Of a DNA stretch of 64,000 bases, positions 23,186-36,178 are shown one piece after another; the stretch's first letter is position 1; the number at the start of each line of letters is the position of its first letter. The notes below the pieces were generated by a model. It had not been told where the DNA came from, did no database searches, and saw nothing but the letters and a program-made list of their open reading frames with translations. This stretch comes from Biscogniauxia marginata (taxonomy: Eukaryota > Ascomycota > Sordariomycetes > Xylariales > Xylariaceae), in the NCBI GenBank assembly GCA_022695795.1, contig MU404080.1:1-64000 (forward strand), written 5' to 3'. The position numbers and the translations under genes were made by a program.

Positions 23186-26100
23186 TGTTATAAACCAACT
23201 ATGTTAAAAGGATTTCCAGCAAGGATAGTCGAGCACGAACCAAAACTAGACGAACCAGTGGTCCCCTCCTGTGTAATGTAATGTAACATCACGTGACTTA
23301 ATTAAAGGTATTCATTTAATTAAGTTTAATTCTTTTAATATTTAATATACTAAACGAAAAAAACGTATATAAAAAAGAATAAGTATAAGAAAAATGAAAT
23401 TTCCTTTATATTTAATTATTCTTTTTAACTTTTTAACTATTAATTTAAAACTATAATCACTTTTTAATATTATAATAAAAATACCTTAAAATCTCTTTAA
23501 CGAATAAAACATTATAAATCACTTAAACTAATCTTAATTTATTATTACCTTTAAATTAAGAAAACCTAGTACGTATTTACTTATAAAGTCAGCTAACTAA
23601 GAATATATAAAGAGGTTTGTCACATTTTAATAGCTCCTTAATTAGTGCTTAACATTAATTTAAAAGAAGGGACTCTCGATCGAACCGTCCTAAAATAAAT
23701 ATGCCCCTTAAAACTAAAAAGTAATAAAAAATAAATAAAAGAATAATAATTAATAAGCTTTTAAATGAAAACTTTAAATTCTTTTACGATATAACAAAAG
23801 GGTTTAAAAGAATTAACATAAGAATTAATTATAATTATAACTAAAAAAAGAGCTCTAAAAAAACACTTTTAAAGCTTAGTAAAAAGAATTATTTAAAGAA
23901 AAGGAAGAGAAAAAGGAAAAAGCACCTAAAAAAAAAACAAGCAAAATAACTCTTACCTTTTAGAGATAAACAACTAAACCACTTTTAAACGATAAAAACA
24001 ATATAACGACCCTCGATATAAAAGGTTTTAAATTAATTACATTTAATAAGTATAATGAAACGAGCAATTTAAAAGGATTTTTAATTTAAGCTAAAACCTA
24101 CTTACGAATTTATTATAAAATAATTACTACTAAGAAATAAAAGGTTTTTACGGTATCTTAATTCCTCGTTAAAACTGCTTTAACCTAGTTTTAACTAGTG
24201 TTAAAAAATCACCTAAATAATAAATTAAACACTTAAAAAAACACAAAAAAGGTCTTTAAAAATTATAAAGAGTTTAAAAAACAACTTAAGTTTATATTCG
24301 GCAACTTAATCTTTAAACAACAAACTAAAGCTCAACTTTATAAACTACAATAAAACAAAAAGGCTTTAAATTACGCTATTAAGTTTAAAAAACTCGTAAG
24401 CTAATCATAATTACTTATTAAGAACCTATATTACTTGTTTTATTAAAGATTAAAAAACCATATAAAGAATAAACTATATAAAATAAACCTATATAAAATA
24501 AACCTATATAAAAAAAAGAACCTAGAAAAGTTCAATAATTACGTTATAATAGTAATTACTATTAATAACGAAAACTTTAAACAATACCTTAAAAAGAAAA
24601 AGACAATATAATAAAGGAACGGCGATTAACAAAAAAAAGGAAATCATAAAAGTGGTATAAAAACAAAGAAAAGCACTAAAACTAAGTTAAACCCCATTAA
24701 AATTAATACTACTTAAAAAAAGCAAAAAAACCAAAACAAATTAACTATTAAGTATTTTAATTATAAAAAGAAAAAACATTATAAAAACGAGTATTAAAAC
24801 TTTAAGAAATAAAAACCAAAAACAAAAGGAATTTTTTCACCCGAAAAAAAGAACCTTTAAAATAAGGATTTATTTCGAAAATAATAAAGAAATAAACTAA
24901 GTATTTATTATTACCATTATTAAGGCAAAAAAGAATAAAGAAGTCCTTATAAAAAAATTATAAATATTATTAAATCGACTATAAAAACTATTTAAAACAC
25001 GATTACTCGTACTTAAAGTACCTCACGTTAAAACAAGCCAAATAAGGATATAATAAAAACGAATTACTATATAAGTATAATACTTATAAATTAAGATACG
25101 ACTTAAGAATTAAGTTAAACTATAATGAGCTACATTAAAGCCATTATAACGACGATAAATACAAAACACATTAAAAAAAACAAATATAATAACTTAAATT
25201 AAAAGTTTTATATAAATAATAACTACGATGTTTATTAAAGCTTAAATAATGCTAGTTAACCTAATAAGTTACTAAGTAAAAAACCTAAAACAAAAATAAA
25301 AATAAAAAAATAACCGAAAAAGGAATATATATTATTACATTAAAGCTTTTACATTAACGACGCTTATTAAGTATATAAAAGTTTTAAAAATAAAGCCGGT
25401 TATTATCCTTAAAAACCAGAAAATAATAACATAAAAAAAATATATTTATAATAACGTCCCACGATAATTATATTATTTTAAAGCATATTATTTTCATTTA
25501 AGTTCCGAAAAAAGCAACGAAATAATTATTAAAGGTTATATATATTATATTTTAATATTATACGATATACACGATTTATTTAAAACGGGTTTCGAAAAAA
25601 ACGAAATTAAAGAAAAATTATAAAAATTATAAAAAAAAATTACATTTTTTATATTAACTCGAAAAACGAGCTAGGTATAACATTAATTTATTCGGCTTTA
25701 TAAAAAAGCACTTAATAAAATAATAAGCAAAAATATATACGATTAAATTAAGTTATAAACAAATTGTTAAGGCATACTTTAAAAAAAAAGGAGAATTTCT
25801 AGAAATCTATATAAACTTATAAAGAAATATTAAATTACCTCTAATAAATAAATCTAAGAATTATGCCTTTTATTTGAAAATAATTTAAAACTTTAAAAGA
25901 TTTCGAGTTAATAAAAAAATAGATTTAAACTATAAAAAGGCCCTTAAAAAAGAATTAAAGTTTTAATATATAAAATTCTATATAAAAAATAAACCTTTTA
26001 CTCCTTACTACTTAAAAAGTAATTAAAAACATTATCTAAATAACGATTACTAGAAACACGCTTTTATAAAAACCCAAGAATAAAAAAACATCCGGGCCGT

Positions 26101-27046
26101 AATAACCCAAAAAAACCCAAAAAAAAAGAAACGTAAAAAACCAAAAAACGGCAAAGGCTCTCGTTAATAAAATAACGAAAAGCCATAAATAACAAGTCTT
26201 TATACGAAGTTTAATTAAAACTTAATAATACCATTATAATTAAAGTTAGGTATAATAAAAAGAAATATCAAGTCCTTATAAACTTAAGAATAAATAAAAA
26301 CTATATTTTAATTAAAATAACTTAAAAAAACAAAATATTATAAATATATAAACAAAGTTTATATTAACTACGGAACTTTAAAAGATATATATTTAGTTAT
26401 AAAAATAATAAAATATTAAAAAAACAGTTTCTTTTTTAATAACCATTTAAAAACATCTTAAGTAAATCATTTTTAACATTACATATATATTAAGTCACGA
26501 TATAATTCTGGGAATAAATTAACTTAAAAAAAGTAATTTACAAATAAATTTCGAAATAAACACGTTTTATTAAAATCAAGATTAAAAGGAGTTAACCACT
26601 ACGAGTTACGAAATAAATACCGCAAATAACTTCAAAAAAACGAATATAAAAACGAAATATATCGCTTATATAATTCAAGCAATTAAGCTTAAAAATCTAA
26701 CGAAAAAAGTATTACGTAAGTACCTTCGTTTCTATAAATTATTTAAAAACAAAACAAAAAAAGAATTACTAAAATATAACTAATAAAATTACTAAATTTA
26801 CTTTAAAGAAAAAAAATAACTAAAACTATTTTTAATATATCTTATAAATTAAGAAAAACAAAAAATATTATAAAAAAGAATTTAAAAGAATATTAATAAA
26901 AAATATATTCGAGAATTAAAGTCCTTATTAAAATACCCGGTAATTATAATACTAAAAATCGATAAAAACGAAAAGTAGTATATTAATAAAGAAAGAAATT
27001 TAATATAACGACAAATAATTAATTATTAACACCTTAATAAATTAAT

Positions 27047-27143
27047 NNNNNNNNNNNNNNNNNNNNNNNNNNNNNNNNNNNNNNNNNNNNNNNNNNNNNN
27101 NNNNNNNNNNNNNNNNNNNNNNNNNNNNNNNNNNNNNNNNNNN
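27047..27143. other. Assembly gap
   Basis: 97 unknown bases inside element C. The bases on the right are an 18-bp tandem repeat, so the gap probably marks an unresolved repeat and its true length is unknown. Confidence 0.95.
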
Positions 27144-27256
27144 AATAATAAATAATAAATTAATAATAAATAATAAATTAATAATAAATAATAAATTAAT
27201 AATAAATAATAAATTAATAATAAATAATAAATTAATAATAAATAATAAATTAATAA
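27144..27256. repeat. 18-bp AT tandem repeat beside the gap
   Basis: About six copies of an AATAATAAATAATAAATT unit with no interruptions, starting directly at the gap. They are absent from the matching positions of elements A and D, so they arose in this copy or through assembly. Confidence 0.8.
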
Positions 27257-30200
27257 AGCTTAAATCTTTATAATATTAAACTTTCGTAATAATTATTATA
27301 TAATTAAAATGGTTAAAAGATATAAATAATACACCGCTTTTTAAACAATATATAAATATTATAAATATAAAGTTATATCATTTAAACTTATTAATGCACT
27401 TGCTATATTTTAATATATAATTATAACGGTTTTTCGTAAATTTCTAGATAAATTTGTATTTATTTATTTAAATGATATACTAATTTACTTAAAAAACGAG
27501 AAAGAGCATAAAAAACATGTAAAACAAATGTTAAAAGCCTTAGAAAAGGTAAACCTACTTATTTATTTAACTAAAAATAAATAACATATCAAAAAACTAA
27601 ATTATCTAGAGTTTATAATAAGTTTAAGAGAAATCCGTATTTAAAAAGGAAAAATAATAATAATTAAGGATTAACTAAAACTTAAAAGTGTTATAAACGT
27701 ACGCGTATTTCTTGGCTTTATTAATTACGTTAAATAACTCATTTAAAATTTTAAGCAAATTACTAAATTATTAACGGAATTAATTACTTTAGCGAAAATA
27801 AAAGAAACATTTTATTTCACTAAAAAAGCTAAATAAGCTTTTTAGCAACTAAAAGAAGTAATAATTAACGAGATTATATATAAACTTTAAAAAAAAAACA
27901 AAAAAAAACAACTAAAGATAAACGCCTTAAATTTCGTTATTAAAGCAATCTTAAAGCAGCTAAAAAACAATAAAAAATAGTACTTAATTACGTACCTATT
28001 TAAAGCATTACATAATATTAAATTAAACTATTAATAGTTATTAAAGCATTAAAAAAAAAAACTATGATTTAACAAAACCAAGGAACTTATCAACATTTAT
28101 TTAAATCATAAAAACCTTATACGATTTATAATAATATAAACACTTAATTAAAAACATAAACGTTAAATGATTTTCTTATTTAATTTTAATTTTAAAATCC
28201 ATTATATTAAAAAAAAAGAAAACATTTAAATAAATCTTCTTAACAAAAAAAGAAATTAAAAATTAAAAATTAATAAAAAAATATCTAGATATTTAAATAA
28301 CAAAATAATAAAATAATATAAAAAACTAAAAATAACGTTTTAAAGAAAGTTATAATTAAAAAAAAGTAATTATAGTTTTAATAAAAATCTAATAACAAAC
28401 TTTTATTATATAAAGAAAAGGTTTACATATTAAAATAAGTATAAAACGAATTCGTTAAAGAATTTTATAAACACCTTTTATATGGTTATTAAGGAATCTT
28501 TAAAACATTAAAACGATTATAAAAAGAATTTAACTTTCTAAAAATAATTATAAAAATTATAAAAAGTTATAATATTTATAATAAAACTAAAGCATCACAA
28601 TATAAACCATATAAACTATTATAACTAACTTAAATACCTAAAAAAGCATAGTATATAATTATATAAGATTTTATAATAAAACTCCTTAAATTAAAAGATC
28701 CTACTATAAAAATACCCTATAATAATATATAAATAATTATTAATAAACTCACGAAATATACTTACTTTTTATCGTTTAACGAGTTAAACATAATAAAATA
28801 ACTAGTTTTTAGTTTTTTAAGAAAGTATATTAATAAATATAAATTACTAAAACGTATTATTTTAAATAAAAACAAGTTATTTATAACGTATTATCCCTAG
28901 TTAAACGAATAAATAAAAAACTAAATCAAATAATAAAACAATATTTATAAAGTTATATTAACTAAGAAATAAATAATTAAATAAAACTATTATTAATAAC
29001 TCAAATAACGTATAATACTTTAATTAATAAAGACATAAAATATCATTATATAAAGAAATATATAATTAAAAAGCGGAAATTTAAAAATAACTAATTAAAC
29101 TTATAAAAACACTAAAAATAAAAATAAAAGCCCCGGAAATAGAAATACTATCTAAAAAAGTCTAAGTAATATAATTATAATTTATTTAAAACAAAATAAT
29201 AAAATATTATAACAAAAAAAATTAAAAGATTAATTTTTAAGAAAAAAACATAATTTACTTATTTCGTTAACGATAAAACGCGTTAATAAAAACTCCGTAA
29301 ATTAAAACAAAACGACTTAATAAAAAACTTAAATTTAAAAAGTTAAAACTATATAAAATTAAAAAATTATTTTAAAATTTAATTATAAATTAAAACTATT
29401 AAAAAAATTTAAAATATATCTAGTTTTTTACGTATCGTTATTAAAATTAACACTAAAAAACGCCTCGTTAAAAACCCGAAACGAAATTAAAAAAAAATCG
29501 AATAAATATAAAATAAAAAAATTTTAAACTTAAAAAAATTAATAATTAATTATAATATCTAGTTAAATAAAATAAATACCTATTAAAATAAATATATAAA
29601 AATCACTTAAACATTTAACGAACTCGAAAAACGCGCTTAATAAATTCTATCGATAAAACCCGAATCGGCTAAAAAGGCCTAAAATTTAAAATCTTAATTT
29701 AAGAAAAACAAGTTAAAAAAGGGGACGGCCTCGAAAGTAACTTTAGTCTACTTAACTAGAATTTATTATTCAGTTTAAAGACGTTTTTACTCCTTTTTTA
29801 AACATTTTTATTCCTTTAATTTATTTAAGTTTTAAAAACTACGTTAAAACATCTTTAAACCTTTCTCTTTTAATAACTCTTTTTAACAATAAAGCCGGTT
29901 TACCCGAGTTATAATTTCAATTATTTCTCGGTAAAGTCGTTTTAAAGCTTTCTTAATTTAACGTTTTTATAGAAATAACCACTTCTCTTTATAATTTAAA
30001 TTTCAAAAAGAACTAAAAAGAATTCCCACTTTATTATATTAATAATAATAAAAAACGCATTTACCACATTTCCTTAATACTTTAAACGATATTATACATT
30101 TTAAGTTATAATTAAAATAATAAAAACAAAACATAATATCGATATTAAAACTTATTTAATTAATTTAATTAATAAGCTCTTTACGCTTTTACTTTTAATT

Positions 30201-30729
30201 TCTACGAAGACGCTTAATATTATAATTAATAAACATAATAATAATAAAAAGAACTTACTTAACAATCTTTAAAAATAAAGATTTTAAAAAGGGAAAAATA
30301 ATATTATAAACTAATTAAGGTAAATAATTAAATAATAAAGGTACCGTTCTTATTTTTCTTTTATTCGCACCGGATATAAATCCTAAAAAAAACGACTTAT
30401 TATTACGTAATATAAATAAATATAAATAAGACTTATTTAAAGATATTTAACATATTAATTATAAGGAATAAAAAATAAAATAAACAAATATAAGAAAAAC
30501 GGGATTTCTTATATATTTAATTATTTATTCTAGTTTTTTAACTATTAATTTAAGACTATAATCACTCTTTAACATTATAATAAGAATACCTTAAAATCTC
30601 TTTAACGAACAAAGCATTATAAATCTTTTAAACTAATCTTAATTCATTATTACCTTTAAATTAAGGAAACTTAATATGTACTTACCTATAAAGTCAATTA
30701 ACTAGGAACATATAAAGAGGTTCGTCATA

Positions 30730-32380
30730 TATAATATATATAACTAATTTAATTATAATATACGTATTTATATAACGAATAAAGATATATTTAATAATAT
30801 AATAAATAAAAAGGTATTTAATAATTTAAATTTCGAGAAATTATAATTAATTTTATTTGTTTTTTATTTTTATTTTTATTTTAAAGGGCTTTAACTCGGA
30901 AAATATAATAAATTAAATAATATAAATTACATTTTAAAAAATTAAATAAGACGGTTTAAATAATAATAATTATTAATTAATTTCGATGTAACGCAAATAA
31001 TTTTTAATAGTTAAAAATGTAATAATTATGAAATTTTATTCGCGAGTTTACTTCGTTTACTTGCTTATATGGTATGTTATATATAATTAATTAAAATAAA
31101 TAATTATTTTTAAGGTTATTTTACGTTTAACTTTTAAAACCGAAATTATTAAGTTTATTAGGTTTTCCGGAGGTTTATTACGGCAAATAAAACGAACTTT
31201 AATTATTAAATTAATTATATAATACGATTAAATTAATATTAAGATTTCGAGTAATTATATATAAATTATTAGTTTATTATTAAAAAGCGGTTATTAAAAA
31301 AATTGTATTTTTATTTTAATAAATATAATTTTTAAGTTTTTATTAATTATTTTACACGTTTTTAAATAAATCGGGTTTTAAATATAAATATAACAAAATA
31401 AAATTTTAAGGTTTTTATTTTTATATTATAATGTTTAATTAACTTAATAACGCGTTTATAAAGGTCTTTTTTTAGGTTTTTTATATTATAAGTATATTAA
31501 TATTATTTTAGTTTTTTTAACGAAATGTATTATAAAAATATTATATATATATTTAAGTTTATTAATCTTTTTTTAACGTTGATTTCTTATAAAATCGCGA
31601 ATCTTTTAATATTATATAATTAAATAATAAACTCTTATTATATTATAAGTGATTAATTTTTATTTTTTAATAAATATATATTTAAAGTTTTATTTTTATT
31701 TTATAGCTTTAACGTGATGTTTTAGTTTTTTAATATTAATTATTATAATTTTAATAAAAAGCGAATCTATTAAATTTAATTAATTAATAATCGAGACTTA
31801 TTAAGTTCGCGGTTATAATTATTAATTAGTAATTAAAGTTTATAAGGTTCGCGGCTATATATAAAGACGTTAAATAAAATAAGGATATTTTAAAGGCTTT
31901 TTTAAGTTTTAATAAGTTTATTAATATATTAAAGTATAAATATAAGGAATATAAAAATAAAACTTTCGTAACTATAATTTATAAGATAAATTAATAAGCT
32001 AAAAAAAAAAAGAAATTATTTATAATTTATATATAAATTATAAAGTATTTAAAAATTATAACTTTATTAATAAATATATGAAGTATAAGTATATAAACAT
32101 ATAATAAGCTACGTTATAATAATATAATATTATATAAAGATTAAATTTAAAAAAAAAAGAGTTTTAATAAAGCTTTAAAACTAAGCTTTTTATTATTATT
32201 TTATTATTTTTCTTTTATTTTATATATATTTATATTAATTAAATATTATAAAATAAAACCTTTTAATTATATTATTTTTATTTAAATTTCTTTATTTTTA
32301 ATTATTAAAATTATTTTAAAAAGCCTTTTATTTATAAATAAAAGAGTATTATATTATTATTTTTATATATTATATACCTA
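30730..32380. repeat. R1 right arm and further RIP-mutated repeat
   Basis: 30730-31085 matches 55.85-56.11 kb on the same strand; both contain AATTTCGATGT followed by the CGAGTTT...GTATGTTATA end. 32100-32260 resembles 6700-6830. No protein is readable. AT-rich DNA ends near 32370 where gene island 2 starts. Confidence 0.6.
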
Positions 32381-33780
32381 GGTATTTCCTCCTGCTCGTA
32401 ATAACTGCGACATTATACTGCTTTAAATTGTTTAAGATATATCCCTAAGTAACAATAATAATAAAGCCTTACGTATATCTTTCCGTGTTTGAAGTTCACT
32501 AGTAAATATAGTATAATTAAGGCACCTACTTATAGATTCATGCGATGCCGGACTAGTAATATAATAAAGGCACCTTCTCGGGTAAATTTTCACTCTGGGG
32601 AGAAATTAGATCTACCAGTGATTAGATCAGTATAGATGGATTGCGTATCTTCATCGAAGACTTAGGCCACATATGATCACATTACCCTTGTTTAATCACC
32701 CTGCCGACCCCGTGTCCATTGTGAAACGTAGTTGTTGTTATTCTGGAGGAAGACTCAACGGGGGAAATTGAGTAGGGCATGACAGGCATGAGAAAAAGGT
32801 ATTGGCGAAAATGACATTCTCCATGCGGACCAGCAGCATTTTACTGGAACCAAACGAGGGGCGTGGCTATGCTGATTAGCGGAGCAGCAGAGCAGATATT
32901 TGTTTTACGCACTATGCTACCGACCGGGACACGTTGAGATCTTCACAATCATTCCCACCACATGATTGCTTCGTGAAATGCGCCGACACAAGAGGAGAGG
33001 ATACGTTACCTCTTCAACCGGCGTATCAAGCTGTCGTCCCGTTATGGGAGCTGAGCAACTGCGCCGGGCTCTTTGTAGAACTCTTGAAGATCGATTGATA
33101 TCTCCGCATTCACCCATTATTTTAACCCAGTAGGCATCCGCGCGGCCTCCGAGATCAGCTTTTTCGATCGATCAAAGGTTGATTTTCTCCAGGGCGCTAC
33201 ACGACACCTAACCTGGTTCTCCATATCCAACCAGAACTCTATTCTAACCTGGAGATTAAATGCACCCTCCGTATGACCGACTACCTCATCTCCGATCATA
33301 GGTCGGCGTCCGCAGTAGCTTCCAAGATGAGAGCTTAGAGAGCACAGGTAACCCAGCCATATCCTACTCTCTGGTCAGTCCTTACACACGTTTAATAGAT
33401 GAGCTGCGTAATCCAGCTTGACACAAGGGCTGAAACTCTACTACAAGAGTTTTCGGTTGCTCCCAAATCCAATGGCTTCCCATCCGGAAAACTGAAGACG
33501 ATGATTAATATACGGTTTATATTGGTAACTTATCTTTAGAGAAAGCGTTGCTCAAAGTTGAATACCAGATACCCCGTAGCCTTAGTAAGAGACAAATGTG
33601 CTTCGAATCAGGTCCAACATTTAACTACCAGGCTGCAAGATATTGGGTGTTAGACCCTGGACCCACGCAGATGCGATCTGGGGTGTAGTTCCTGTCTGAA
33701 TCGTGGAAGGGGAAACGACGATTTTGAGAATATCTGTTCATCATTAAAAACAGTTCCTATTAGCATATGCCTTGGAGGTA
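32381..33780. other. Island 2 left edge, possible gene remnant
   Basis: Composition is normal. On the minus strand about 33117-33370 gives a gene-like frame (YCGRRPMIGDEVVGHTEG, then an Arg/Trp-rich stretch) that stops near 33117 and is followed by another frame to 32917. I do not recognise it. It may be a broken gene or chance. The rest shows nothing. Confidence 0.35.
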
Positions 33781-36178
33781 TCAAATACCTTGCATAGATG
33801 TACCCAGGGCCCAGTATTGTTCGAAACGTCGAAGGGCGAACTCCAATGTTTGGCGCTCCAGAGAACGTACGATGTCACTACCATCGTCGATACCACGACA
33901 AGGTCTTGTTGCTGCATGCACAGCCCCTGGACCGATTAAAGCGCACGCAATGAGTGGCGATGCCAGAGATATGAAGTCAGGTGACCACAAGCGCAATGCC
34001 CGTAGTTGATCCTTGATGTGTCGGTCGCATGTCTCAATGAGCGTATAGTATAAATGCTCGTGATCTGGATGGCCATCGGTGCTGCTCAAATCAGGTAGCT
34101 CGTTTTGGTGGGGTCGTAACTTGACAGCGGAATTCTCGAGTTCGAGAGCAAATGCAACAAATATATGCGCACTAAGTCGCAAATACACATCATTAGTCTA
34201 CATATTAGGGGCGGTCGATAACCTGGGTATACTTACCCCTGCAGTAAAATGATCGTGCACATAACCCAATTCTTTTCAACATAATTATCATCATCAAATA
34301 TCATGTTTGTCGAAGAGATGGAAAATTGAGGTGGCAAACTAAGAGCAAAGCAATGCAGAGTCGACTGCAGAACCTCCAGATCATGGATAGAGCGCTCCCG
34401 TCTATCAAACTCTAGATACGCAGCCCGTGTAAGTTCACTGCAAACAAGAAACCATGCATATGGATTTTGATTTGCACATCCTTGAAGGCTTCTCCAAACC
34501 TCCGATGGCCCTCTCGTGAATAAAGGCACGGATGGTGTTTGAATGTTGGAAAACCACGCATCATCGGCTACTGGGAGCATGACGTCCATCCTCCGCGAAT
34601 CGATAGTAAAGGGTCGCGAAGCGATGAGGGATGCAAGGTTGTCCAGCTGGAAGACCGCCCACCAAGCCCGGCGCTTTTCCTCCTTCTCGAGCCAGGTCTC
34701 TTCATTATCGCCCACGTCCTTAATCGGGTTTCGGTCAATGGCATGGAGGGTCAGACCGTAAGCCATACGGCAACACGCTCCAGTTGCGAGCCAAGTTTGA
34801 AAAGAAGCCCCCGACGCCAACTCGTAGTAAGTGACAAGGATGCATCCCTGCAAGACTCTCAGGGTTGGTTGCTCTTCGCCCTGGAGAATGCAATCGCGCA
34901 GGGCTCTGGCTCTCTTCGCAAATTGTTCCCCTCGTTCCTTTGGTCCACTAGTCCATATGTCATTCCATGTCGAGAACCGTGCTGATAAGGCGAACATGCC
35001 GTTTAGTAACAAAGCTGTCTCTAAATCAAGCTCCTGGTAACGTTCATTACGACCGCGGCTCGACCCAAAGATTTCCAAGTAGAGCTTAGGACGGTGAAGC
35101 AATGGCAAGAAGCCTTGAACTCTCTCGAAAAAAAGTTCAACCCTACAGAGAATTAGTAGAAGTCGTCAATACCTAACCAGAACACAAACGGGTCCACTTA
35201 CAAATGATCGGCTACATCTGCCGGTACGTGTATCGATAATAAAGAGCGCTGATCCTTCGACAGCTGCGATGTGCAGTGAGATGGTCCAGTTCCGCCAGTC
35301 GTCTGTGGCTGCAAAGTATGACCAGTTCTTGACACGTCAGACTTTGGCCTGCAGACACCTTTGTCATCTGCTGCTGGAACTTGGCGGCTGCATGGTTCTC
35401 TGGCATTGGACCAGTCCAAATCTTCAATTGCAAAACTGGTGCTTCGATTGCCAAATGATGAACCGTAAGCAAACCTGTTGTCCGCGAATCCTTCCAAGCT
35501 TTGTTCAAATGCTAAGAGGGATAGGTCGAAATCTAGGCTATCTGGTGTCCCTTCGGGGATTGCTGAAAGTTGAGCCTGCTGTATGTCCCGAGATTGGTTG
35601 CGGGATGGGTTCTCACTGTCCGGATTGTCACCATGGAATGAAGACGCTTGCCCCATGGTTGGTGATTGTCCGGGGTTATTGGTCTGGCTTGGATTTGTTT
35701 CGTATGGAGCGGTTGAGCTCTCCCGCCGTGAACGCTCTCGCTGATATGTTGGTGGAGGTTGGAAAGTTGATGATATCTCCCCGGGACAGGAGGAATGGGT
35801 AGGCGTGATTCCAATTTCTTTAGCAGGGCTTCTAGCCTTTTGAGACCTTGCATCGCGCCGACGCGGGCACAGTCTTCGGGCAGACGGGTAGGTACAATCG
35901 ATTCCAATACGGCCGCATAATGAGCAGGTAGGCTGTCTCATGTCGCCTACGGATACCATAATGGCGAGGTTAGACAATGTAAGATAGCAAACAGAGGTCG
36001 GGGAGATATATACGAACATCTTGTCTTTTTCCTGAGACCGTGAACGTCAGTATCAGTTGAGCTTGATGTTCGGAAAATGGAGCTAATACCTTCGGCATTC
36101 TTCGCAGGCCCGATTGCGAGGTGGCTTTTTCCGAGACTTGTCTGCAGTCGTTATGTATTGCATCCAGCCTGGATCCAT
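33781..36178 (-). CDS. Zn2Cys6 fungal transcription factor, five exons
   Basis: Probable regulator of island 2. Minus-strand exons are 36178-36090, 36031-36018, 35946-35202, 35142-34237 and 34171-33781, joining in frame to 714 aa. The zinc cluster is complete, CX2CX6CX6CX2CX6C, with cysteines at 25, 28, 35, 42, 45 and 52. It is assembled across three exons, including a 14-nt exon coding KKTR. The fungal-specific domain starts around LVELFFERVQGFLPLLHRP and includes the RRAWWAVFQLDNLASLIASR signature typical of this domain. The donor of intron 2 (GTTCGT) is unusual but gives the only frame that restores the cluster. The Ser/Gln/Pro-rich linker lacks the usual coiled coil, which is found in another frame. 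The exact C-terminus (YWALGTSMQGI) is uncertain. Confidence 0.85.

Larger units (their letters stand above)
23186..30729 (+). mobile_element. Ty3/gypsy LTR retrotransposon C, RIP-degraded
   Basis: Starts TGTTATAAACC (5' LTR 23186-23624) and ends GTTCGTCATA (3' LTR 30302-30729). Internal sequence runs parallel to elements A and D through gag, the zinc-knuckle relic near 24.77 kb and the reverse transcriptase relic near 27.3-27.5 kb. It is riddled with stops. An assembly gap (27047-27143) lies within pol. Flanking 5-mers AATAA and TATAA match at four of five positions, so the target duplication is not proven. About 0.6 kb between pol and the 3' LTR is unlike A and B. Confidence 0.85.

Noticed and set aside
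27144..27256. CRISPR-like array
   Set aside because: Head-to-tail 18-bp AT units without spacers in a eukaryotic retrotransposon; a microsatellite-type repeat.
23181..30734. Target-site duplication for element C
   Set aside because: AATAA and TATAA differ by an A/T change that RIP does not cause, so the duplication is not claimed.
33749..33780. Further C-terminal exon for the second regulator through a GT...AG pair near 33780
   Set aside because: The intron would be only about 32 nt, below the 48-80 nt seen elsewhere in this window, so the simple stop was kept.
34539..34985. 148-codon plus-strand frame
   Set aside because: Complete overlap with a well-supported transcription factor exon on the other strand; a shadow frame.
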